Origin: DATJPW01 sp035506215
GTDB taxonomy: Bacteria; Desulfobacterota; Desulfomonilia; Desulfomonilales; Desulfomonilaceae
NCBI GenBank assembly: GCA_035506215.1
Contig: DATJPW010000380.1
Coordinates: 1-21,083 of the forward strand
Direction of reading: 5' to 3'
DNA: 21,083 nucleotides
Shown: positions 1 to 6,473 of the stretch, piece by piece
How positions within the stretch are numbered: position 1 is the first letter of the stretch
Layout of the letters: the number at the start of each line of letters is the position of its first letter
Program-made: the position numbers and the translations under genes
The notes under the pieces: model-generated
Told to the model about the DNA's origin: nothing
The model's input: the letters and a program-made list of their open reading frames with translations, nothing else
Database searches by the model: none

Positions 1-19
1 TTCGAATTTAGGAGGGGAC

Positions 20-1030
20 ATGGAGTCATCGTTTGGACGCTCAAGATTGCTTATCTACGCGCTGCCGTTTATCCTAATCACAACTATGAGTACCGCCGTG
101 GAGGCGCAGAGCGTGTTCGGAATGGGCTTCCCGGGAGCGTCTTATCTTGACGGATTCTGGAGAGGAGCTGTTCTCGGTTGCGGTGCCCCAGGTTTCGGCC
201 CAGGTCCAACAGTGTACGTTGGAGGAAGTGCGGACTATGCCAACGGGACCAGCTACGGTTTGGCTACCCAAGGTGTGGCTATCGCAGGTCTCGTTTCGTT
301 ACAAAACAGTTATTCCAATCACGGTACATGGCTGGGTCTCTCGCTTCCAATCGACCTTGGACCGCGATTTGGAGTGTCCGCGTCCGCATGGACCCTGCTT
401 CGCAACGGTACCCTTAACTCGTCTGATGTGCAAGGCGGTGTGGGTGCGGGGCACTCCACGCGGCAATGGAATGTGGACCCGTGGTGGTCATTTGTGGACG
501 GCCTGGCAATATTCAGGTGTGGCTACGGTTGCAACATTATTGGTGGGATTCGTTACGACCACGATACAGTTGCTTTCAATAATCCCGTGGTCACTTCCGG
601 CGCCGTGGCTTCCGCAATAACCGACCAGGCGGACGTGAACACCGAGAATTGGATCCCTCTTATCGGAACTCAGTACGAGAACAACTGCTATCTGGGAAGT
701 CTGATTTTCAGAGCGGTCGGATTCCCTGCCGTGGGGGGGAATGTGAGGTGGTCAGAGGACTTCGCTGCTCCCACATTTGTATTTAAGGGCAGCGGCAATT
801 ACAGAAGAGGCTATTTCATGGAACTCTTCATGGAATACTCCAAGAAGTTGGGCCTCGGCCAAGTGGGTCTGTTCGGAAGGTGGAACGTGTTCCACGCGGA
901 GAGCACATTAACCGTTAACCGGGTTTTCGGCGGGGCTGCGATCGCCACCGAGAATTATGATTTTTCCTTGAATCGCTCTTCGTGGACATTGGGCGGCAGT
1001 ATGAGCTTAGCTTTCAATATGCCCTATTGA
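20..1030 (+). CDS. Secreted, probable outer-membrane protein of unknown function
   Basis: 336 residues. ATG at 20 is preceded by a strong Shine-Dalgarno (GGAGGGG, 11-17). The N terminus is a signal peptide: basic residues (RSR), a hydrophobic core around residues 10-25 and a likely cleavage after AVEA, near residue 29. The mature part is rich in Gly, Asn and aromatic residues, with alternating short hydrophobic stretches (for example the C-terminal SSWTLGGSMSLAFNMPY). This is typical of beta-rich surface or outer-membrane proteins. A few Cys residues (LGCGAPG, RCGYGCN, NNCY) could form disulphides in the periplasm. I do not recognise the family. No catalytic motif is visible. The next gene is 145 bases downstream on the same strand with no clear terminator between, so co-transcription with it is possible. 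Its own promoter lies outside the window. Confidence 0.75.
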   Translation: MESSFGRSRLLIYALPFILITTMSTAVEAQSVFGMGFPGASYLDGFWRGAVLGCGAPGFGPGPTVYVGGSADYANGTSYGLATQGVAIAGLVSLQNSYSNHGTWLGLSLPIDLGPRFGVSASAWTLLRNGTLNSSDVQGGVGAGHSTRQWNVDPWWSFVDGLAIFRCGYGCNIIGGIRYDHDTVAFNNPVVTSGAVASAITDQADVNTENWIPLIGTQYENNCYLGSLIFRAVGFPAVGGNVRWSEDFAAPTFVFKGSGNYRRGYFMELFMEYSKKLGLGQVGLFGRWNVFHAESTLTVNRVFGGAAIATENYDFSLNRSSWTLGGSMSLAFNMPY

Positions 1031-1175
1031 GGAATCTTTTTGATCAAGCCGTATCGCTGACAGGCTGGAACGTATAGGAAGCCTGGGGCGACTGGCCCGT
1101 CGTCCTGCTGGACCGCGGCATTTCTCTCATACGATAATATCATCCTGTGTAGCGTGATTCGTGAGGGGAGCAGCC

Positions 1176-1877
1176 ATGTCCAGGGTATTTCTTGTTCTCG
1201 TCATAATCTTTCTTCTGCCCAGTTTGGTGACCGGAGAGTGCAATGTCCCCAGCGATCGCCAGATTTGGCTGTGGTGGGACCCCCCTGAGGGTGAATCTAA
1301 AGAACATGGGATGTTCGTGGACAAAGTCATCCACATTGCCATTGCTGGTGAGGAACAGGCTTATTTGGCGGCGGTCACCTTTCCTTATCGTGGTAGGAAT
1401 TTCCAGCGGGGCTCCATTCTGGTGCGTCCAAAGTTGCAGGAAGCCCGAGAGATGGACCAAGTCGGCTATCACTTCGGCACCGTTCGAAACAACTTCAATG
1501 GAGCAGGGATAATTTGGACCGAGGGGTTTGGTTCCGGTCAGGGAACAACCGCTGGACAGAAAAGCGTGTTGTATTTTGATGAATGGAAGCCGGTAATTCT
1601 TCATGAGATGTCCGTCGGTGACAATCTGGGCCAATGTGGTGTCGAGCTAGACCTCCGCGAATGTTATGCGATAAAGGTTGCCTGGACGTTCATAGACCTC
1701 GACAACGACCGCAAAGATGATTTAATCGAGGTGGTTATACAGCAAAAAGGCCCAAGCACCGACAAACTGTCTTGGGCAGTGAAGGTGAACACATATTTGA
1801 TCAAAGAAGGGGAGGTAATACCTATGTCGCCGCCCATGCGCTATGATCCTAATCCTGCTCACCGTCCTGGAGAATGA
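1176..1877 (+). CDS. Secreted protein of unknown function
   Basis: 233 residues from the ATG at 1176. This start is chosen because AGGGGAG (1164-1170) sits five bases upstream. A GTG at 1161 in the same frame would put that ribosome site inside the gene. Residues 1-20 are a signal peptide (MSRVFLVLVIIFLLPSLVTG). The mature protein begins around ECNVPSDRQ and contains a WLWWDPPEG stretch and an acidic segment, DLDNDRKDDLIEVV, that resembles a small FG-GAP/dockerin-like Asp-rich loop. That resemblance is weak. Four Cys residues follow the signal peptide or lie near ‘QCGVELDLRECYAIK’. No lipobox is present. The family is unknown to me. It sits directly upstream of the promoter of the attenuator-controlled gene but is not part of that unit. 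Confidence 0.7.
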   Translation: MSRVFLVLVIIFLLPSLVTGECNVPSDRQIWLWWDPPEGESKEHGMFVDKVIHIAIAGEEQAYLAAVTFPYRGRNFQRGSILVRPKLQEAREMDQVGYHFGTVRNNFNGAGIIWTEGFGSGQGTTAGQKSVLYFDEWKPVILHEMSVGDNLGQCGVELDLRECYAIKVAWTFIDLDNDRKDDLIEVVIQQKGPSTDKLSWAVKVNTYLIKEGEVIPMSPPMRYDPNPAHRPGE

Positions 1878-1906
1878 AGAACTTCAAACGGACTCGCTAC
1901 CAAGGG

Positions 1907-1935
1907 TTGACATGCGATGAAGAAGAGAGTACGCT
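1907..1935 (+). promoter_or_regulatory. Sigma70-type promoter of the attenuator unit
   Basis: A perfect -35 TTGACA (1907-1912) is followed by a 17-base spacer and a -10 of TACGCT (1930-1935), which keeps the most conserved TA and final T. The expected start is near 1942, so the transcript begins just before the leader-peptide ribosome site. It lies 30 bases past the stop of the preceding gene. Confidence 0.65.
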
Positions 1936-1956
1936 CTGGTTGATTAGGAGAAAATC

Positions 1957-2028
1957 ATGACTGTCGCTCTGCGCAGCTACTTTTATTTTTACTTTTATTT
2001 GAACGGGAGAGTGCCTCTGCTGCGCTGA
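1957..2028 (+). CDS. Tyr/Phe-rich leader peptide of a transcription attenuator
   Basis: A 23-codon open frame starts at ATG 1957, with AGGAG at 1946-1950 (spacing six bases), and ends at TGA 2026-2028. It encodes MTVALRS, then seven control codons YFYFYFY (TAC TTT TAT TTT TAC TTT TAT, 1978-1998), then LNGRVPLLR. Seven alternating aromatic codons in so short a peptide, just downstream of a promoter and just upstream of a terminator, is the signature of amino-acid attenuation leaders such as those of pheA, trp and his. The stop codon lies at the end of segment 2 of the hairpin system. A ribosome finishing the peptide would therefore mask the antiterminator strand. The coding role is inferred from architecture, not from homology. 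Confidence 0.85.
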   Translation: MTVALRSYFYFYFYLNGRVPLLR

Positions 2029-2085
2029 GAGTGACGATTAACATATGTCAGAACAGAGCGGAGCAGAGGCTCCGCTCTTTTTTTT
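1963..2085 (+). promoter_or_regulatory. Tyr/Phe-responsive transcription attenuator (segments 1-4)
   Basis: Four segments give three mutually exclusive pairings. In 1:2, bases 1963-1977 pair with 2019-2035 (15 pairs including one G-U, with a two-base bulge at 2026-2027), and all seven Tyr/Phe codons lie in the 41-base loop. In 2:3, bases 2013-2026 pair with 2057-2070 in 13 of 14 positions (antiterminator). In 3:4, bases 2055-2064 pair perfectly with 2069-2078 (terminator). By the established mechanism, a ribosome stalled on Tyr/Phe codons disrupts 1:2, leaves 2 free to pair with 3, and lets RNA polymerase read into the GNAT gene. A ribosome reaching the stop codon covers 2, so 3:4 forms and transcription ends. 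The pairings were read by eye; energies were not computed. Confidence 0.85.
2055..2085 (+). terminator. Rho-independent terminator (attenuator stem 3:4)
   Basis: A perfect ten-base-pair stem (AGAGCGGAGC with GCTCCGCTCT) closes a four-base loop (AGAG) and runs straight into eight T residues (2078-2085). It lies between the leader peptide and the GNAT gene and faces + transcription, so it is a conditional terminator rather than the end of an operon. Confidence 0.9.
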
Positions 2086-2127
2086 GCCTCAACACCGTGT
2101 GATCGGCTGGACCATATAGCGAGGATA

Positions 2128-3726
2128 ATGATCACCATGGAATCATCGGTAAGAGAAATCGCCCCAGAAGGGCCTTCTCAGGAAACTACGCGACTCGGTC
2201 TGAATGAGAGACTGGCGTTGATTGGCCTCATGGAAGGGGGCATGCGCGCTGCTGCCTCCGAATCTCCTATGATGGCGGACCTCTTTGAGAATCTGTCGGT
2301 TCTGGTAGATGAGACCGTTTCAGGCGCAAAAATAGACCGCCTTCGGCCGGAAGGCTTCCATAACGGATTCAAGGTCTTTGAGATCAACTCCGACTCAGGA
2401 GAAAACCTGGGCCGACTTAACATGCTTTATCTTAATAAACCCATCCCTTGCTATTATCTGGTTTACGTGGAAGTAGCCGCGCCGTTTCGAAATAAAGGGC
2501 TTGGGAACCTCGTGCTCAAGGCTTTCAGAGATTTTCTGGCGGAAAAGGGAGCGGTCGGTATACTGGACAACATTATTCCCAGCGATGACCCTACCTATGA
2601 CATTTATTCGAAGCTGGACTGGAGCACGGTTGAGGAAATCACCGGAACGCCTAGTTCGGAAACGGAAGACCAGTACATGGTCTTCATTCCCCCAGGTCTG
2701 GCCGCTCGAGACCTCAAAGGTCCGCTTCTCAAATTGCTCCATCACCTGAAACGGAAACGACCCGCCATCGATATGCGAGACAATGAATTAATGGTGGAGC
2801 GTACCATCGCGGAATTCAAAGACCTGTACTCGGCACTTTTGATTTACTTCGAAAAGCAAATTCTATCAGGTGAAAACACCTCTTTGATGAGATTCATGTT
2901 CACTCGGTTTGTTACGAAGTTTCTTGGGTTCCGACGGCGAATAGGACGACTTCTCGGATATACCGGTGGCGAGTCTCTGGAGCAGATCGTTTTGGATCCG
3001 GAGATCCGGGCCCTACCGGTCCAGTCCTACGCGCCGCGCGCGCTTGCAGGCAAGCCAAGCTTTGAATTCGGTGAGAAGGATCTCTGGTTGAATCTTCCCG
3101 AGGTGCTGAAAAGACACCCCGCTCGTATTATCGAGGCGCTTCCGAATTATAGAAGGCCAAGTTTGGTTGCGTGGATGGAGGCTGGATCCATCTCCTCCGC
3201 GGACACGTTGACCATAGGAGACCTTGTGGATCTCGGATTTGATCCTACTCGTCTCAAGGAACTTACGATCAATGGCACGGAATTCATCTTCGAACGAATC
3301 CAGCCTTTCTTACTACCTCATATACGAGGGATCAAAGGTTTGCTCGAACACTACGCGTCCGAGATCAACGCTACCACGATCGGAAACGCGAGGTTAGGCT
3401 ACAACGCGCCGTTGCTCGTCATCCGCGACCGAGGGAATGGCTATATTCTGAGGCGAAAAGTGCAAGGAATACACTGGGAAGAGGCTGTCGAACAGTTACA
3501 AGGCGCTCCCCGGCTCCAGGCTCTGAACAAGTCCATGAACCTGGACATGAAAGTTTTGAGCACGGTGCGCCAAACCGCAAAATGGCTGCAATCCAAGGTA
3601 GACCGGGAAGAGGCGCCTTTGATAGACCACCTAGCCTATTTTGTTTCCTGGGACTTGGAAGCAAACCAGCCCCGGATAGGGGTGGACTCGTCGGGATTCT
3701 ATCTGGAATCCCTCTGGATAGCTTAA
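2128..3726 (+). CDS. GNAT-domain protein of unknown function under Tyr/Phe attenuation control
   Basis: 532 residues from ATG 2128; an in-frame ATG at 2137 is equally possible, because GAGG (2121-2124) is close to the first and distant from the second. Residues about 85-190 fit a GNAT acyltransferase core: a strand pair ending YYLVYVEV, then the acyl-CoA pyrophosphate-binding loop RNKGLG (121-126) and the helix GNLVLKAFRDFLAEKG, then ILDNIIPSDDPTYDIYSKLDW. The 340-residue C-terminal part, including a basic stretch near FRRRIGRLLGY, is unfamiliar to me. There is no signal peptide, so it is probably cytoplasmic. It is the only gene downstream of the attenuator; the next + strand space holds a repeat and an opposing terminator. 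The acyl donor and acceptor cannot be read from the sequence. Aminoacyl-tRNA-dependent transferases also use a GNAT fold, but no such family signature is evident. Confidence 0.8.
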   Translation: MITMESSVREIAPEGPSQETTRLGLNERLALIGLMEGGMRAAASESPMMADLFENLSVLVDETVSGAKIDRLRPEGFHNGFKVFEINSDSGENLGRLNMLYLNKPIPCYYLVYVEVAAPFRNKGLGNLVLKAFRDFLAEKGAVGILDNIIPSDDPTYDIYSKLDWSTVEEITGTPSSETEDQYMVFIPPGLAARDLKGPLLKLLHHLKRKRPAIDMRDNELMVERTIAEFKDLYSALLIYFEKQILSGENTSLMRFMFTRFVTKFLGFRRRIGRLLGYTGGESLEQIVLDPEIRALPVQSYAPRALAGKPSFEFGEKDLWLNLPEVLKRHPARIIEALPNYRRPSLVAWMEAGSISSADTLTIGDLVDLGFDPTRLKELTINGTEFIFERIQPFLLPHIRGIKGLLEHYASEINATTIGNARLGYNAPLLVIRDRGNGYILRRKVQGIHWEEAVEQLQGAPRLQALNKSMNLDMKVLSTVRQTAKWLQSKVDREEAPLIDHLAYFVSWDLEANQPRIGVDSSGFYLESLWIA

Positions 3727-3802
3727 ACCAGTATCCATTCACTGCTTGGAGCGGTTCTTCAAAGTTTTGAAGTAATCCAATAGTTGTAATGGAAGGAATC
3801 AG

Positions 3803-3880
3803 TAGGGCCCGGCAGGCATGCCGGGCTCTACTAGTTGATTTATATACGTAAAACGTGCCGGCACGGAGGCCGGCACCTAC
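3803..3880 (+). repeat. 78-bp two-hairpin REP-like (BIME-type) repeat, copy 1
   Basis: The unit runs from GTAG to CTAC. The first hairpin extends over 3801-3832 (14-base arms around GGCA, one G-U). The second pairs GTGCCGGC (3855-3862) with GCCGGCAC (3869-3876). The reverse complement of 19457-19534 matches it end to end at the same length of 78 bases. A GTAG foot at the base of each hairpin is typical of REP elements mobilised by RAYT (TnpA-REP) proteins. This stretch fills much of the space between the GNAT gene and the opposing outer-membrane gene. Confidence 0.7.
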
Positions 3881-3940
3881 CTAAGTCGTGGGATCGCAAT
3901 TCGTGATCACTTTAGACAAGTAAGTGGTTACTCACAAAGC

Positions 3941-3982
3941 AAAAAGCCCGACCGGAGAATTGATCTCTCATTCCGGTCGGGC
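3941..3982 (-). terminator. Rho-independent terminator of the outer-membrane protein gene
   Basis: On the minus strand an 11-bp perfect stem (GCCCGACCGGA with TCCGGTCGGGC, 3946-3956 and 3972-3982) is followed by five T residues (complement of 3941-3945). It lies 40 bases past the stop codon of the minus-strand gene ending at 4023. Confidence 0.85.
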
Positions 3983-4022
3983 ATAGATCGGGGGAGGAAG
4001 GGGCGATTCCGTTCAGGTATGG

Positions 4023-5018
4023 TCAGAAAAGAAACCCGACCTGAAGGAAAGGCCCATCCATAGTAGTCATGAATAACTGACTCGCTTTATCCTTTTTCAA
4101 TTGGGCATAACGATATCCGCCTTTGATGAAACCGAAGCGGCCGGTCTTGATGGGGATCATATAATTCAAGGCTGCCTCAGCCTCGTACCCGATAACATCG
4201 TTGAAGAATGCGATGCCGGCTTTCCCGCCGATACCTAATGTGTTGCCACGATAATTTTTCAGACATTTGTCAAACTCGAATCCCACGACCGCCATATTCT
4301 TGCTGTCATCCCAAGTGACGGCAGTCGCGGTAGTGGCGGTCACGCCTCCAACGGTGAGCTTGTCCTGGACATAGAGCCAGTCCGTATAGAGATTGGTCAA
4401 GCTATTGTTTGTTCGGCTCAGGTTGAAGACAAGCCCCAAGCGGTGCTCATAGTGTTCCCACTTGGAACGGACTTCGGTCCCCGCGGCAAAGGTCTGGCCC
4501 ATGAAGTTGAAGGCAGTCGTCGGGGCCGCTGTGGCGTGCAGGCGCAGGGGAGTGAACGAGTACCTTATTCCCCAGCCGGGACGAAACTGATAAAGCGCTT
4601 CGATGGACCATATGGTATTGCCGCTCTTCCTCAATCCCAGATGATCGTCAAAGTCTACGTTGGAACTTTGCACATTTGCTATGTCAACACCTCGCCGAGC
4701 CTCTCCGTCGACCCTGGCGAACCAGACCTTCGGTCCCAGAAGGAACTGGCCTTTGGCCGGCGAGGGGAGGTAGCAGTCCGGTCCCCAAGCAATAGGATTG
4801 AACCGTGAGAGGCCCTCGAACTGGGAGGTCCAGCCATACGGCTTGACTTTTGAGACAGCAGGCGGTGCGGGCTTGACCTTGGCAATGTTTTTGACGCCTT
4901 GATTAGACTCGGCCGCCACGTCATAGGGATCCACGGTGGCTTGAGCCCAAGCGACGCCGGAAATCACCATGACAAAAAGTATCAATAAACACGAACTGAT
5001 TAACTGTTTTCTTAACAT
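4023..5018 (-). CDS. Outer-membrane beta-barrel protein
   Basis: 331 residues from the ATG at 5018, chosen because GGAGGG lies just upstream on the minus strand and a signal peptide starts there (MLRKQLISSCLLILFVMVISGVAWAQ, cleavage after WAQ or AWA). An in-frame start 16 codons further upstream would put extra residues ahead of the signal. The mature protein alternates polar and hydrophobic residues, has many Gly, Tyr and Phe residues, and ends in GPFLQVGFLF. A terminal Phe is the usual recognition signal of the BAM outer-membrane assembly machinery. Late strands (YEAEAALNYMIPI, GRFGFIKGGYRYAQL) look like barrel strands. The cargo or function is unknown. It is a single-gene unit with its own terminator at 3941-3982. 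It is similar in style, but not obviously in sequence, to the secreted protein at 20-1030. Confidence 0.8.
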   Translation of the reverse strand: MLRKQLISSCLLILFVMVISGVAWAQATVDPYDVAAESNQGVKNIAKVKPAPPAVSKVKPYGWTSQFEGLSRFNPIAWGPDCYLPSPAKGQFLLGPKVWFARVDGEARRGVDIANVQSSNVDFDDHLGLRKSGNTIWSIEALYQFRPGWGIRYSFTPLRLHATAAPTTAFNFMGQTFAAGTEVRSKWEHYEHRLGLVFNLSRTNNSLTNLYTDWLYVQDKLTVGGVTATTATAVTWDDSKNMAVVGFEFDKCLKNYRGNTLGIGGKAGIAFFNDVIGYEAEAALNYMIPIKTGRFGFIKGGYRYAQLKKDKASQLFMTTMDGPFLQVGFLF

Positions 5019-5055
5019 AACACCCTCCCTCAAGGGTCTGATCTGTTGGAAAGGG

Positions 5056-5083
5056 AGGGTAATCAAATTAAATTTATTGTCAA
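5056..5083 (-). promoter_or_regulatory. Possible promoter of the outer-membrane protein gene
   Basis: On the minus strand TTGACA (5083-5078) is a perfect -35. The -10 at 16-base spacing is only TACCCT (5061-5056), within a very AT-rich region (5060-5160). The -35 is convincing and the -10 weak. Confidence 0.35.
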
Positions 5084-5340
5084 GTAAAAAATGATCATAT
5101 TGGCAAGAAGTTAATTAAAAAAGCTAGAAAATGGTTTAAAAAATATCGAAAGTTGGTTCGCGAACACGAAAAATAAACCGGATTCTCAACCGTAACCGAA
5201 CGCTCTGCGCGCTCACAAATAATCCGCACCTCTGAAATAATTATTAAAATTAGCGTGATATGACTCCCCTCGATCTCCCGGGGTAAAACGTCACGGCAGG
5301 AGGACCTGCTCGAATCGAGTGCAGGCAGCGCCGTCTTAAC

Positions 5341-5369
5341 TTGATTATTTTTACATAACTAGCTATGAT
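5341..5369 (+). promoter_or_regulatory. Orphan sigma70-like promoter
   Basis: TTGATT (5341-5346), a 17-base spacer and TATGAT (5364-5369, five of six consensus). No open frame of any length follows on this strand before the DedA gene, which is read the other way. If active, it would make a non-coding transcript starting near 5376 and running toward the DedA 3' end. Confidence 0.4.
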
Positions 5370-5506
5370 GACACATTAATTGTATACATTTCTTAAAAAC
5401 AAGGGACTTTGGGGAAAAAATCAGGGGAAAAGATCAGAGGCAGATTGATCCCGGTATCGCAATTGTCATTGCGACGAGTGAATGGTGAGATAGGTGTCCC
5501 GCTTAT

Positions 5507-5556
5507 AAATCCCCCTTAATCCCGCCTTTTGTACAGGGGAGGTATGGGGGGATTTT
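5507..5556 (+). repeat. Partial copy of the AAATCCCC...GATTTT palindromic repeat
   Basis: The core AAATCCCCCTTAAT...GGGGGGATTTT resembles the centre of the longer repeats at 10101-10178 and 19621-19704, but lacks their CAATTCGCGTTCAA-type outer arms. The sequence folds on itself through the C-run and G-run. Confidence 0.5.
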
Positions 5557-5598
5557 GACCGGCAATCCCGCGTTATGCAGACCAGCCATTTCCATCGC

Positions 5599-5622
5599 GT
5601 AGGGGCGGACGGCGTCCGCCCT
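5599..5622 (+). repeat. Single GTAG-foot REP-like hairpin
   Basis: GTAG is followed by the palindrome GGGCGGACGGCGTCCGCCC. This matches the complement of the right-hand hairpin of the REP pairs at 13695-13746 and 18150-18201, so it is a solo member of that family. Confidence 0.6.
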
Positions 5623-5642
5623 CGTTGGGCTGGTTGGATTTT

Positions 5643-6281
5643 TCAAATTGCAGACTGCTTACCGCCGGTTGCCTCCGCCACCCGAGAGCGACGGATATGA
5701 ATGACTATGAACCAGGTCACGAACACTACAAGTCCAAAGGCTGCCGCTATATCCAATTCGTGAGTGTACCGTTCTACAAGCTGCCAATTTTGCCGGAGCT
5801 TGTACCCGCACCAGAGTAAAAATGAATTCCATATGGTCGCGCCGATTAGAGTGTAGACGCAGAACGGAAGAAGCCTCATTCGTCCCATTCCTGCGGGTAT
5901 GGAAATCAAATGCCGAACCACAGGTATGAACCTGCTGACTAAAATCGTCCATGAGCCATGTCGGGCAAACCAGCGTTCGGTCCACTCCAGGTGATCTCGA
6001 TTCAGCAGCAGGTATCGCCCCACTTTCAGAACAATGGGTCTGCCGCCAAAATAACCCAGACCGTAGGATATTAACGAGCCGATAATCGAACCCACTGAAG
6101 TCGCTAGAATGGCCCCGATTGAGGAGAACTTTCCTTCCACCACCAGAAAACCGACGAACGGCATCACCATTTCGCTGGAGACCGGCACCACCATGCTCTC
6201 AAGCGCCATAAGAACGGCCGCCCCCAGATAGCCGCCCTGTTCGATTATGTAGGTAAAATATATCACCAGTTGTTCAACCAT
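5643..6281 (-). CDS. DedA/SNARE-associated family inner-membrane protein
   Basis: 212 residues from ATG 6281. Two in-frame ATGs (6311, 6296) lie upstream, but a good promoter (TATAAT at 6315-6310) overlaps the first, and its start near 6303 would leave almost no leader for the second. The third has GGGGG at eight-base spacing. DedA features: an amphipathic stretch with VPVSSEMVMPFVGFLV, then GSIIGSLISYGLGYFGGR, then the conserved RFIPVVRHLISIPAGMGRM (charged residues within a membrane-embedded motif), then two C-terminal membrane helices. DedA proteins are flippases or transporters for polyprenyl or phospholipid carriers that support envelope homeostasis and proton motive force. The exact lipid is not predictable. 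It is divergent from trpS. Confidence 0.85.
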   Translation of the reverse strand: MVEQLVIYFTYIIEQGGYLGAAVLMALESMVVPVSSEMVMPFVGFLVVEGKFSSIGAILATSVGSIIGSLISYGLGYFGGRPIVLKVGRYLLLNRDHLEWTERWFARHGSWTILVSRFIPVVRHLISIPAGMGRMRLLPFCVYTLIGATIWNSFLLWCGYKLRQNWQLVERYTHELDIAAAFGLVVFVTWFIVIHIRRSRVAEATGGKQSAI

Positions 6282-6309
6282 AGTCCAAACCCCCATGAAT
6301 AGCATCGGC

Positions 6310-6337
6310 ATTATACGTGAAACATATTGGAACTCAA
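6310..6337 (-). promoter_or_regulatory. Promoter of the DedA gene
   Basis: On the minus strand TTGAGT (6337-6332), a 16-base spacer and a perfect TATAAT (6315-6310). The expected start near 6303 argues for the ATG at 6281 as the DedA start. Confidence 0.6.
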
Positions 6338-6473
6338 GTCGGGAATGTGAGAGGCTGGATTTTAAGACTTGAACTGGTTATAAAAGTTGTGCATCTTAAA
6401 CTACTTGAAGCCGTCGTCGCTGGACCGGCAAACGACCGAATCAATGTGGATTGCAAAGAAAGGAGAGGGTGTT

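Larger units (their letters stand above)
5019..5642. other. Long intergenic region with repeats and an orphan promoter
   Basis: No credible protein gene is visible. Bases 5060-5160 are strongly AT-rich. Around 5268-5336 there are short nested palindromes: CGGC (5294-5297) against GCCG (5330-5333), with GCAGG/CCTGC and CTCGA/TCGAG inside. An outward + promoter (5341-5369) and two repeat copies (5507-5556, 5599-5622) follow. The region could hold a small RNA, but no terminator confirms one. Confidence 0.5.

Noticed and set aside
2128..3726. The GNAT protein as a Leu/Phe-tRNA-protein transferase or FemX-type aminoacyl-tRNA transferase
   Set aside because: The Tyr/Phe leader makes this tempting, but family-specific motifs were not recognised, and the RNKGLG loop fits acyl-CoA binding. 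It is left as a question, not a call.
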